Positions 25,403 through 33,726 of a stretch of 64,000 bases of DNA are shown here, one piece after another. The position numbers were made by a program, and so were the translations under genes. The DNA is from Bacteroidales bacterium. Lineage in GTDB: Bacteria; Bacteroidota; Bacteroidia; Bacteroidales; VadinHA17. The notes beneath the pieces were generated by a model. The model made no database searches. It was given only the letters and a program-made list of their open reading frames with translations, and had not been told where the DNA came from. The first letter of the stretch is position 1; every line of letters starts with the position of its first letter. Location of the stretch: the NCBI GenBank assembly GCA_024763075.1, contig JANTGF010000005.1:1-64000 (forward strand). The letters run 5' to 3'.

Positions 25403-27727
25403 ATGGATAAGTGGAAAAAAACAGGCTTTATTGCTACCCTTGTAATTGTCCTTGCATTTCCTTTGTACCTTGTACGGGTGGCAGTTTCCGGCCCGGAAAA
25501 GGGAGTGGAAAACAAGGGAGCACTTCATTATACCGGCACTGAGTCCTGTGTTGAATGTCATAAACAGGAATATGATGACTGGTTGATCTCCCATCATGCT
25601 CACGCAATGGATACTGCCAGTGAGCAATCAGTAAGGGGAGATTTTAATAATTCGGAATTCAGCCGTTATGGTGTCACAAGTCGCTTTTATAAGAAAGATG
25701 GAAAGTATTATGTACATACCCAGGGCCCGGAAGGTAAAATGGGAGATTTTCAGGTTGCATATACATTTGGTTACACTCCTTTGCAACAATATCTTATTCC
25801 TTTTGAAGGAGGAAGACTGCAGTGTTTACCGATTGCCTGGGATACGGAGAAGGAAAGATGGTATCACCTTGCAGATTCGGTTTATCATGGAGAGGATATT
25901 AAACCCGATGACTGGCTTTACTGGACAAATAACGGGCAGAACTGGAACGGCATGTGCGCTGATTGCCATTCCACAGATCTTAAAAAAGGATTTGACCCGG
26001 AATCCCGGACTTTTCACACCACCTGGTTTGAAATCAATGTGGGTTGTGAGGCATGCCACGGCCAGGGTTCTGCTCATCTCGACTGGGCAAATCTGCCGGA
26101 AATGGCCAGACCGGAAGGAGTGAATTACGGACTGGTGGTTAAAACTTCGGGCATTACCAACAAAGAGTATGTGGATGAATGTGCCCGGTGTCATTCGCGA
26201 CGTAGTGTTTATGGTGATTTTAACGGAAGTTTTCATCATTTGCTGGATTATATAAATCCTCAAAATCCTTCTGAACCTTATTATTATCCTGATGGTCAGA
26301 TTCTGGATGAGGATTATGTATATGCTTCCTTTCTTCAGAGTAAAATGTATGATAATGATATTCAGTGTAATGACTGCCATAATGTACACAGTGGCAAAAC
26401 CATTTACCCGGTTGACGGGAATGAATTGTGTATCAGATGTCACCGTGCGGAGGATTATGACACCTACAATCATCATTTCCATAAATATAAAGGAGAAGAG
26501 GGAAAAGATCTGATCCTTGGGGATTCCGTTGTGAAGGTAGGAGAGGGGGCTCTTTGCATCAATTGTCATATGCCCGGAAAGTACTACATGGGAGTGGATT
26601 TCCGTCGTGATCACAGTATTCGTATTCCACGGCCTGACCTCACACTGGAAATAGGGAGCCCCAATGCTTGTAACCAGTGCCACACGGATAAATCTGCAAA
26701 GTGGTCATTAAAATATGTCAATCAGTGGTATGGTGAGAATAAAAGATCTCATTACGGATTGGTATTCTCCAAAGGTGCAGAGGGAGATAGTACAGTAATT
26801 CCTGCATTGGCTAAATTGGCCATGGATACATTGTATCCTGTAAATATACGTACCACTGCCATCAACCAGCTGGGGTACTTTCCTGATGCAAAAGCGCAAA
26901 AATCAATAAATGAAAACCTGAATGATCCGGAAGCAGTGGTGAGATATACCTCCGTACAGGTGCTTCAGGACCCTTCACCTGAAGTCCTTGCGTCAACGCT
27001 GACTCCTTTCCTGAAAGATCCAGTTAAGGCAGTCCGAATGGTGACGGCTTTCAGGCTTTCTTCCATACCAGGGCAGTATCTGCGGAAGGATACACTATTC
27101 ACCCGGGCTTATCAACGGGCTCTGGATGAATACATCCGGGCCATGTATTACGCATCTGATTTTGCTGCAAGCAGGCATAATCTTGGAATAGTTTATGCCA
27201 ACCTGGGTGATCAGAAGAAATCTGCAGAAAACTATAGGGAGGCGATACGTATTGATAACCAGTTTTACCCATCCAAACTAAACCTGTCAATGGTATATAA
27301 CCGATTGGGTGAAAATGCAAAAGCCGAATTACTTTTGAGGGATGTTGTTAAGAATCATCCCGAGGTGAATGAAGCATACTATTCTCTTGGCTTGCTGCTT
27401 GCTGAAGAAAAGAAATATAAGGAGTCGGCTGTGTATCTTGAAAAAGCAGTAGAGATAATCACTGACAGGCCCCGTATCTATTACAATCTCAGTCTTTTGT
27501 ATCAGTATCTTCAAGAACCTGTAAAGGCTGAAAAAGCCATGCTAAAGGCCTTGGATATTGAACCGGGGAATCCGGATTTTATCTTTGCAATGGCTGATTT
27601 TTACCTAAAAAGAGGCGAAGCAGATAAAGCAGAAGTGTATGCTTTAAAACTGAAGAAAATGTCGCCGGGAAATCAAAATGTGCAGAATCTTTTGGATGCC
27701 ATTAACAGATTGAAACAAAAAAAGTAA
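25403..27727 (+). CDS. Octaheme c-type cytochrome with HEAT-like and TPR region
   Basis: This 774-aa protein has an N-terminal membrane/signal segment (GFIATLVIVLAFPLYLV) and exactly eight CxxCH haem-binding motifs: CVECH, CADCH, CEACH, CARCH, CNDCH, CIRCH, CINCH and CNQCH, all in the first 430 residues. A helical repeat segment follows (about 460-560, HEAT-like), then several TPR units (AASRHNLGIVYANLGDQKKS and the repeats after it). It should be exported and haem-loaded by the Ccm or Ccs system and be the electron acceptor of the upstream cytochrome b/Rieske pair. The haem number and the TPR tail are unlike a classical cytochrome c1. The terminal electron acceptor cannot be inferred. Confidence 0.85.
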   Translation: MDKWKKTGFIATLVIVLAFPLYLVRVAVSGPEKGVENKGALHYTGTESCVECHKQEYDDWLISHHAHAMDTASEQSVRGDFNNSEFSRYGVTSRFYKKDGKYYVHTQGPEGKMGDFQVAYTFGYTPLQQYLIPFEGGRLQCLPIAWDTEKERWYHLADSVYHGEDIKPDDWLYWTNNGQNWNGMCADCHSTDLKKGFDPESRTFHTTWFEINVGCEACHGQGSAHLDWANLPEMARPEGVNYGLVVKTSGITNKEYVDECARCHSRRSVYGDFNGSFHHLLDYINPQNPSEPYYYPDGQILDEDYVYASFLQSKMYDNDIQCNDCHNVHSGKTIYPVDGNELCIRCHRAEDYDTYNHHFHKYKGEEGKDLILGDSVVKVGEGALCINCHMPGKYYMGVDFRRDHSIRIPRPDLTLEIGSPNACNQCHTDKSAKWSLKYVNQWYGENKRSHYGLVFSKGAEGDSTVIPALAKLAMDTLYPVNIRTTAINQLGYFPDAKAQKSINENLNDPEAVVRYTSVQVLQDPSPEVLASTLTPFLKDPVKAVRMVTAFRLSSIPGQYLRKDTLFTRAYQRALDEYIRAMYYASDFAASRHNLGIVYANLGDQKKSAENYREAIRIDNQFYPSKLNLSMVYNRLGENAKAELLLRDVVKNHPEVNEAYYSLGLLLAEEKKYKESAVYLEKAVEIITDRPRIYYNLSLLYQYLQEPVKAEKAMLKALDIEPGNPDFIFAMADFYLKRGEADKAEVYALKLKKMSPGNQNVQNLLDAINRLKQKK

Positions 27728-27777
27728 CGAAAGAATATAATTTTTTTAACGATTTTATACACGAAGAATTTATTATT

Positions 27778-28428
27778 ATGCGAATGAATTTAAATAGAAA
27801 GTATCCGCGGATTTTAGTGACCATTTCCTTTCTAATGTTGATGTTGTGGTTTCAGGCTACTTTTGTTTCATGTACATCCAAAACTAAAAAAGATACCGGT
27901 AAGAAGGAAGTTGAAACAAAACCAGGGAAACAGGAACCCGGTGGAAAAGCCCTTGAACCGGACCTGTTTTTTGAGGCTGCCCTGAATGGTGACCTGGAAG
28001 GAATCAGGTCTATGCTGCGGCTTGGGATGGATGTAAATATTACGGAAGAGGAGGGAAGAACAGCATTAATGTTTGCTGGCTATAACGGCCATACGGAAAT
28101 TGTAAAATTATTAATTGACAGAGGGGCTGTGGTTGATTCCCGTGATCTGGCTGACAGAACGGCTCTTTTATATGCAGCTACAGGCCCTTTTCCCGAAACG
28201 GTGAAAGTACTACTGGAAAAAAAGGCAAATATCAATGCAGTGGATAATGGGGAACACTTTTCTCCACTGATGCATGCTGCTGCAGAAGGAAACCTTGATG
28301 TGGTTAAAATATTAATTGATTATGGTGCTGATCCGACTTTAAAGGATGTGGACGGAGATACAGCCGAATCATTTGCAAGGCAAAAAGGACATACTGAAGT
28401 TGTGGAGTACTTAAAATCTTTGAAATAA
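27778..28428 (+). CDS. Ankyrin-repeat lipoprotein
   Basis: This 216-aa protein has a lipobox-like end to its signal (ATFVSC, about residue 38), a Lys/Glu-rich linker and four ankyrin repeats. These include GRTALMFAGYNGHTEIVKLL, a DRTALLYAATG unit with an irregular insert, and a final DGDTAESFARQKGHTEVVEYL. Periplasmic ankyrin proteins often scaffold partner proteins. It lies 50 nt after the octaheme cytochrome and 1 nt before the GNAT gene, so it may belong to the same transcript. The partner is unknown. Confidence 0.8.
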   Translation: MRMNLNRKYPRILVTISFLMLMLWFQATFVSCTSKTKKDTGKKEVETKPGKQEPGGKALEPDLFFEAALNGDLEGIRSMLRLGMDVNITEEEGRTALMFAGYNGHTEIVKLLIDRGAVVDSRDLADRTALLYAATGPFPETVKVLLEKKANINAVDNGEHFSPLMHAAAEGNLDVVKILIDYGADPTLKDVDGDTAESFARQKGHTEVVEYLKSLK

Positions 28429-28429
28429 A

Positions 28430-28951
28430 ATGGTATTTTCAGGTAGTAAGGAAGTAAGCCTGCGGCCATTCAGGATGTCTGATAAGGAGAGACTTGTGGA
28501 GTTGGCAAACAACAAGAATATAAGTATAAACCTTCGCGATGGTTTTCCGCATCCATACAATATAGATGATGCGGAGCGTTTCATTAAAAATTGTATAAAT
28601 CAAAATCCGGTCTTAAATTTTGCTATTGAGCTTGACGGATTATATGTCGGGAACATTGGCCTGGTTATGGGAAAGGATGTTTACCGGAAAAGTGCTGAAA
28701 TTGGATATTTCCTTGGAGAACCCTACTGGAATATGGGAATTATGTCTGAAGCAGTAAACCTGATGGTTGATTTTGGTTTTGAAAACCTGGATATTGTCCG
28801 GATACATACCGGAGTTTTTGAATACAATATGGCTTCACAACGGGTACTTGAAAAATGTGGGTTTTACAAAGAAGCGGTTTTTAAACGGGCTGTTTTTAAA
28901 AATCGCAGGATTTGGGACGAAGTACGGTATGCAAAACTGAAAACGGAATAG
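28430..28951 (+). CDS. GNAT-family N-acetyltransferase (RimJ/RimL-like)
   Basis: This 173-aa protein has the acetyl-CoA core of the RimJ/RimL/spermidine group. It opens with VSLRPFRMSDKERLVELANN, then NFAIELDGLYVGNIGLV, EIGYFLGEPYWNMGIMSEAV (the V/I-x-x-Q/G-like pantetheine-binding loop) and VFEYNMASQRVLEKCGF (motif B). The acceptor is unknown, and protein N-termini or small amines are both possible. The ATG follows the ankyrin stop by 1 nt. It converges with the GH92 gene. Confidence 0.85.
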   Translation: MVFSGSKEVSLRPFRMSDKERLVELANNKNISINLRDGFPHPYNIDDAERFIKNCINQNPVLNFAIELDGLYVGNIGLVMGKDVYRKSAEIGYFLGEPYWNMGIMSEAVNLMVDFGFENLDIVRIHTGVFEYNMASQRVLEKCGFYKEAVFKRAVFKNRRIWDEVRYAKLKTE

Positions 28952-28979
28952 TGACTCCGGGAAAACGCCAAATATTGCC

Positions 28980-31268
28980 TTATTCCCGTTTTGAAAATGA
29001 ATATGGAAAATCTTCTTTTTGTATCCCTCTTTTAAAATTCGGTATTGAATCCATCTCCAGCTTAAGCACACCTCCTTTCATAATATCTTCATGGCTGATC
29101 AGGTTCTTTGTATATTTCCTGCCATTTAAGAATGCTTCCCTTATGTACACATTCTTTTTGCTGTTTTGGTCTGCCTGAACCGTAAAAGTTTTACCGTTTT
29201 CCAGATAGAGAGTGATCTTGTTGAAGAGGGGAGAACCCAGTACATATTCTCCGGAACCCGGACAAACAGGATAAAAACCCATGGCCGAAAATACAAACCA
29301 GGCGGAAGTCTGGCCGTTATCTTCATCACCACATAATCCGTCGGGGAACGGAGTATAGAGTATATCCATTACCTCGCGCACATGTTTCTGTGCTTTCCAT
29401 GGCTGGCCGGCATAATTGTACAGATAGATGGCATGTTGGATGGGCTGATTTCCGTGGGCATACTGTCCCATTCCGGCAATGACCATTTCGGTGATCTCAT
29501 GTATCTGAAAACCATAATAGGAATAATCAAAAGAGGGTGGAGAACTGAATACCGAATCCAGTTTTGCCGCAAATGCTTCTTTCCCGCCCATCAGGTCAAT
29601 TAAACCCTGAGGATCATGAAAAACAGACCATGTATAATGCCAGGAAGAGCCTTCAGTAAAGGCATCTCCCCACTTGTCAGGAATAAAAGGGGATTGCCAG
29701 GTTCCGTCCAGATTCTTTCCCCGCATAAAGTTGGTTGAGGTGTCGAAAACATTACGGTAATACAGTGCCCTTTTGGCAAAAGTATCCACCTCACTTTCGG
29801 GCCGGTTCAGCGCTTCGGCAAGCTTCATAACGGTGAAATCATCGTAAGAATACTCCAGGGTACGTGCTACATTTTCATTAACTCCCACATTGTAGGGTAT
29901 ATACCCCAACCGGTTGTAATAATCCACCCCGTATCTCCCGACAGAATGCATAGGCCCTTCATTCTTACTGTTTTTCAAAATGGCTTCGTAAAGCGTTTTA
30001 ATATCGTAATCCCTGATCCCTTTTAAAAAAGCATCGGCAATATTAGCCGCTGAATTGGATCCGATCATGACGTTACGATGTCCGGGACTTGCCCATTCCG
30101 GCAGCCAGCCACTCTCCCTGTATGTATTCACCAGCCCTTTCATAAGCTGGTTGTCAAAATCACGGTACATCAGGGTGAAAAATGGAAATACTGCACGGAA
30201 AGTATCCCAGAAACCATTATCTGTAAACATATAACCCGGCAATATTTTTCCGTTATACGGACTGTAGTGGATCATCCTGTTTTCTTTATCAAATTCATAA
30301 AAGATTCTGGGGAAAAGTAAGGTCCGGTATAAGGCGGTATAAAAAATGGTTTTCTGATCTTTACTGCCACCTTCCACTTTAATTCTGTTTAATTCTTTAT
30401 TCCAGGCTTTTTTCGCTTTTTCTTTCGTAGTATTAAAAGAATCATCGCCAATTTCTCTTTGCAGGTTCAGTTCTGCCTGTTCTGTACTGATAAATGAGGA
30501 TGCTATTTTCAGGTTTATTATTTCTCCTTTTTTTGTGGAGAACCGGAGGATGGCTCCTGTTGCTTCACCTTCGGCTTCCTGTTTATTCTTCAGACCTTCT
30601 GAATCTTTCCAGGTATAAAAAGCTACTGCAGTTTTATCGTATGTGATTACAAAATAGTTTTTGAAATTTTCAGGAACTCCTCCGTTGTTATTCCTGCAAT
30701 AACCAAGGATCTTTTTCTCACCGGGAAGGATTTTTACTTTGGATCCTTTGTCAAAAGCATCCAGCAGGATAAAAGAACTGTCGGATTCCGGAAAAGTAAT
30801 CCGAAACTGCGCGGCTCTTTCCGTAGGAGTAATCTCTGTGGTAATGTCGTAATCGCCAAGATAAGCTTTATAATAGTGAGGTTTGGCAATTTCTCTTTTA
30901 TGGCTGTACCAGGAGGCTCTTTCCTTTTCCTGCTTTGTTAATTTGCCGGCCATGGGCATTATTGAAAATGCCCCGTAATCACCCATCCATGGGGAGGGTT
31001 GGTGTGTTTGTTTAAAACCGGTGATCTTTTTCCCGGCATAGGCATAGAACCAGCCACCATGCAGGCTTGTCTGGGGCGACCAGAAATTCATTCCCCGTGG
31101 CAGGGCAATTGCCGGGTAGGTATTACCGTTGGACAATCTGAAATCAGAATCTGTACCAATAAGGGGGTTGACATAGTCTGACAGATTATCCTTTTTTTGT
31201 TCCGTTTTGGGCCCCTTGCAGGAGAAAAAAAGGAAAGGCAGGAAAATCAGGGGAATGAGTTGTTTCAT
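28980..31268 (-). CDS. GH92 alpha-1,2-mannosidase lipoprotein
   Basis: This protein of about 762 aa has a lipoprotein signal (MKQLIPLIFLPFLFFSC). The N-terminal beta-sandwich carries LSNGNTYPAIALPRGMNFWS. The catalytic (alpha/alpha)6 domain holds the GH92 signatures GDEDNGQTSAWFVFSAMGFY near residue 640 and FTDNGFWDTFRAVFPFF near 320. GH92 enzymes are calcium-dependent exo-alpha-mannosidases that trim high-mannose N-glycans or yeast mannan. The ATG at 31268 fits the signal peptide better than the track start at 31355, which overlaps the promoter. It shares an almost identical promoter with the sulfatase at 33727-35175. Confidence 0.9.
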   Translation of the reverse strand: MKQLIPLIFLPFLFFSCKGPKTEQKKDNLSDYVNPLIGTDSDFRLSNGNTYPAIALPRGMNFWSPQTSLHGGWFYAYAGKKITGFKQTHQPSPWMGDYGAFSIMPMAGKLTKQEKERASWYSHKREIAKPHYYKAYLGDYDITTEITPTERAAQFRITFPESDSSFILLDAFDKGSKVKILPGEKKILGYCRNNNGGVPENFKNYFVITYDKTAVAFYTWKDSEGLKNKQEAEGEATGAILRFSTKKGEIINLKIASSFISTEQAELNLQREIGDDSFNTTKEKAKKAWNKELNRIKVEGGSKDQKTIFYTALYRTLLFPRIFYEFDKENRMIHYSPYNGKILPGYMFTDNGFWDTFRAVFPFFTLMYRDFDNQLMKGLVNTYRESGWLPEWASPGHRNVMIGSNSAANIADAFLKGIRDYDIKTLYEAILKNSKNEGPMHSVGRYGVDYYNRLGYIPYNVGVNENVARTLEYSYDDFTVMKLAEALNRPESEVDTFAKRALYYRNVFDTSTNFMRGKNLDGTWQSPFIPDKWGDAFTEGSSWHYTWSVFHDPQGLIDLMGGKEAFAAKLDSVFSSPPSFDYSYYGFQIHEITEMVIAGMGQYAHGNQPIQHAIYLYNYAGQPWKAQKHVREVMDILYTPFPDGLCGDEDNGQTSAWFVFSAMGFYPVCPGSGEYVLGSPLFNKITLYLENGKTFTVQADQNSKKNVYIREAFLNGRKYTKNLISHEDIMKGGVLKLEMDSIPNFKRGIQKEDFPYSFSKRE

Positions 31269-31352
31269 TTCACTTGTTTTTATTTTGAACAGGAAGGACT
31301 GCAAAAGGAAAAGAAATCCCATAGCAAGCCGTAATTTGATAAAAAATGAACT

Positions 31353-31372
31353 CAAAAATAGTTTATTTTCTG
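31353..31372 (-). promoter_or_regulatory. Promoter-like box of GH92, matching the sulfatase promoter
   Basis: The minus strand reads TGCAGAAAATAAACTATTTTTGA, with the perfect -7 TATTTTTG at 31353-31360. The sulfatase at 35175 has TGCAGGAAATAGACTATTTTTGA. The two differ at only two positions in 23, far more alike than the -7 alone would require. Confidence 0.55.
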
Positions 31373-31560
31373 CAAATCTACAGAATTGGTTAATCAGATA
31401 GATGAATCTTCCCCTATAAAAAGTAATTGTTAGAGAAAATAACTACCGGATACAACTCCCTTGAAAGAATATAATAGGTATCTTTACTTTCAAAAGTTAT
31501 CTATGTAAACATAGTTTGTGCACAAGCAAATTGAACATCCTGCTAAATGAGACAATACTA

Positions 31561-32193
31561 ATGATTGAATATTGGGAATCGAGTTTTAAGGAGATGCAGA
31601 CAACTTGGGGATTTGAGCCTTCTGATTCTGCAATTTTATCAAAGGACTTTTTTCTTGACTGTAAAGCAAAAAAAATTTTAATTCCAGGGATTGGATACGG
31701 ACGAAATGCAAAAATATTTTGTGACAACGGATTCGATGTGACAGGAATTGAAATTTCAAAAACGGCGATTAATTTAGCAAAGAGTATAAATGGACTTGAA
31801 ATAAAAATTTATAATGGTTCTGTTACTGAAATGCCTTTTGAAAACAAGATGTATGATGGAATATTTTGTTATGCCTTAATTCACTTGTTAAATTTCCGAG
31901 AAAGGAGAAAATTTATCAAAGATTGTTTTGGTCAACTAAAACCAAATGGACATATGATTTTTACGGTTGTTTCAAAAAAAGCATCAATGTTTGGAAGTGG
32001 AAAACAATTAAGTAAAGACAGATTTGAAATAATGAAAGGATTAAGTGTATTCTTTTACGATACAGATTCAGTAAAAAGAGAATTTAAAAAATATGGATTG
32101 GTAGAGTTTTCAGAAATAGATGAACCAATTAAGCATATGGAAAATGAACCACCAATTAAATGTATTTTAGTAAAATGTAAACGGATTGAATAG
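31561..32193 (+). CDS. Class I SAM-dependent methyltransferase
   Basis: This 210-aa protein has the methyltransferase motif I, ILIPGIGYGRNAKIF, near residue 40. The acidic loop that binds the SAM ribose follows (VTGIEISKTAI), then YDGIFCYALIHLLNF (motif II/III region) and LKPNGHMIFTVVSKK. It resembles the Methyltransf_11/TehB-like group, with unknown acceptor. The ATG at 31561 is chosen over 31516, because MIEYWESSFKEMQTTWGFEP is the normal start of the domain and the extra residues lie in an AT-rich leader. It and the next gene look AT-rich by eye and are probably transferred. Confidence 0.75.
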   Translation: MIEYWESSFKEMQTTWGFEPSDSAILSKDFFLDCKAKKILIPGIGYGRNAKIFCDNGFDVTGIEISKTAINLAKSINGLEIKIYNGSVTEMPFENKMYDGIFCYALIHLLNFRERRKFIKDCFGQLKPNGHMIFTVVSKKASMFGSGKQLSKDRFEIMKGLSVFFYDTDSVKREFKKYGLVEFSEIDEPIKHMENEPPIKCILVKCKRIE

Positions 32194-32300
32194 CGCAGAT
32201 GAAAAAATCGAAATAATTGAATATGAAAGGATTTTTCTTAACGAACATTTAAAAATGATACTCCGTATTCAAGAACACAGCTGAAGACTAAAAAGAAAAA

Positions 32301-33329
32301 ATGATAAAAAATAAAAAAGCCAAATGGATTGTAAGAGTGTTATTGCTTGTTGGAACAATAGTTTCAATGTTTTTTGTGCCATGGATTTTGGTAAAGGCAT
32401 GGATTTTACCACTACCCGACACAATTCAAGAACAAGTAGATGAGGCTATAGGGCACGGATTTGATGGAATGATTGTTTATATAGATCAAGCAGGGGAACC
32501 ATCAAAATTTTATACCGGAGGTTGGAAAGATAGAAAGAAGAAAATACCAGCAGACCCAAAATCACTCTTCAAAATTGCCAGTATAAGCAAACTTTATACA
32601 GCAGTAGCAGTTACCAAATTGGTTAAAGAAAATCGTTTGTTTTTTGATAAAACGCTAGCCTATTACCTGCCAGAGCTAAAAGGAAGAATAGAAAATGCTG
32701 AAGAAATCACCTTGAAAATGATGGTTCAGCATCGGTCTGGGATACCCAATTTTACAGACAATCCCGCTTTTTGGCAAAACGAACAAGAGAACAGTAAAGA
32801 TGCGCTCGAATTTGCACTCGATATGCCCGCAAGTTTCAAACCCGACAAAGGCTATGAATATTCAAATACCAATTATTTGTTGCTGCGCCGGATTATGGAT
32901 AATGTTTTAGGATACAACCATAACGAATATATCAAGGAAAAAATTTTAAAACCCCTTAAACTTAAGAATACGTTTTTTTCGATTACCGAGGTCAATTTAG
33001 AGGATGTAATGAGCGGTTATTATGTTGGATATGACGAAGATTTTAAAGAAAACGAATACGGAATGTTGGCTACCGCAGAGGATGTTGCTATATTCTTACG
33101 AGCCTTGAATGATGGGTCTGTTTTTGGGGAAGGCGAACAAGAAATCTACCCTTACAAATACAATCACGGTGGTTTGGTCATCGGTTATCAAAGTTTGGCG
33201 GAATACCACAAAGATATTGATGCGGTGGTAGTTCAATTTATCAATACAACAGATTTTGAAGGGTATGAATGGAATTTATCACAAATTTCAATTAACCGAA
33301 TTGTGAAAATATTAAGAAAGAAAAACTAG
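32301..33329 (+). CDS. Serine hydrolase, beta-lactamase (class C-like) family
   Basis: This 342-aa protein has an N-terminal membrane anchor or signal (VLLLVGTIVSMFFVPWILVKA). The penicillin-binding fold shows the SxxK motif SISK (S94-K97), the YSN triad at Y187-S-N, and a late HGG near YNHGGLVIGYQS, the KTG-box equivalent. These are the three catalytic motifs of D-aminopeptidase/esterase-type serine hydrolases. A peptide, ester or lactam is the likely substrate; it need not confer resistance. It lies 107 nt after the methyltransferase, and a homologous C-terminal fragment follows it. Confidence 0.8.
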   Translation: MIKNKKAKWIVRVLLLVGTIVSMFFVPWILVKAWILPLPDTIQEQVDEAIGHGFDGMIVYIDQAGEPSKFYTGGWKDRKKKIPADPKSLFKIASISKLYTAVAVTKLVKENRLFFDKTLAYYLPELKGRIENAEEITLKMMVQHRSGIPNFTDNPAFWQNEQENSKDALEFALDMPASFKPDKGYEYSNTNYLLLRRIMDNVLGYNHNEYIKEKILKPLKLKNTFFSITEVNLEDVMSGYYVGYDEDFKENEYGMLATAEDVAIFLRALNDGSVFGEGEQEIYPYKYNHGGLVIGYQSLAEYHKDIDAVVVQFINTTDFEGYEWNLSQISINRIVKILRKKN

Positions 33330-33500
33330 CCACAACATAGTAGGATTTAAGGCTCAGTTGAGCCAAAAAAAGAGGCAGCAAAATTGATTCTTACTGCTTT
33401 TTGTGATATAGATTCTCCCTGATTAACCACCCTCAATTGAGTTTTAAATTTTGCCTGCCCGCCGTATCCCGAATTTAGTGGAGAAGGAGGGTTGGGCTAA

Positions 33501-33617
33501 GATTATCCGGATTACAAAATAGCTATTGCAATACAAGTGAACACCGATGTAAATGTGGATTTAGGTAGTTATATTACCAGACTTTCCCAAGTATTGCTGA
33601 TAGATGTACCCGAATAA
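33501..33617 (+). pseudogene. C-terminal remnant of a second serine hydrolase
   Basis: A 38-codon open frame (DYPDYKIAIAIQVNTDVNVD and onward, ending VPE-stop) has no start or upstream domain; an in-frame TAA precedes it. It aligns in pattern with the C-terminus of the intact hydrolase just upstream (DIDAVVVQFINTTDFEGYEW), with the same strand followed by NT-D. It is probably what is left of a paralogue. The call rests on a short match. Confidence 0.4.
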
Positions 33618-33660
33618 TTAATTGATCTCCTCAAAGAGAAGTAACTGGGGTTGGAATAAC

Positions 33661-33716
33661 TTGCTGAAAAACACAACTGAATATCAGTGTTTTATAAATT
33701 ATTACTTTTTCAGCAA
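33661..33716 (-). terminator. Inverted repeat 3' of the sulfatase, possible terminator
   Basis: TTGCTGAAAAA (33661-33671) and TTTTTCAGCAA (33706-33716) are a perfect 11-bp inverted repeat. A smaller nested hairpin, AAAACAC...GTGTTTT, lies inside. It begins 10 nt after the sulfatase stop on the minus strand. The AT-rich stem makes it an uncertain terminator; it may be an element end. Confidence 0.4.
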
Positions 33717-33726
33717 ACCCTACCTG

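Larger units (their letters stand above)
33330..33726. other. Intergenic stretch with a gene remnant and an inverted repeat
   Basis: The 397-bp gap contains the serine-hydrolase remnant at 33501-33617 and the long inverted repeat at 33661-33716. A small palindrome, GGCTCAGTTGAGCC, lies near 33350. Nothing else is recognisable. Confidence 0.5.

Noticed and set aside
32194-32300. 29-codon open frame after the methyltransferase (ADEKIEIIEYERIFL...)
   Set aside because: There is no start codon, homology signal or recognisable domain; it may be a gene fragment but cannot be supported.
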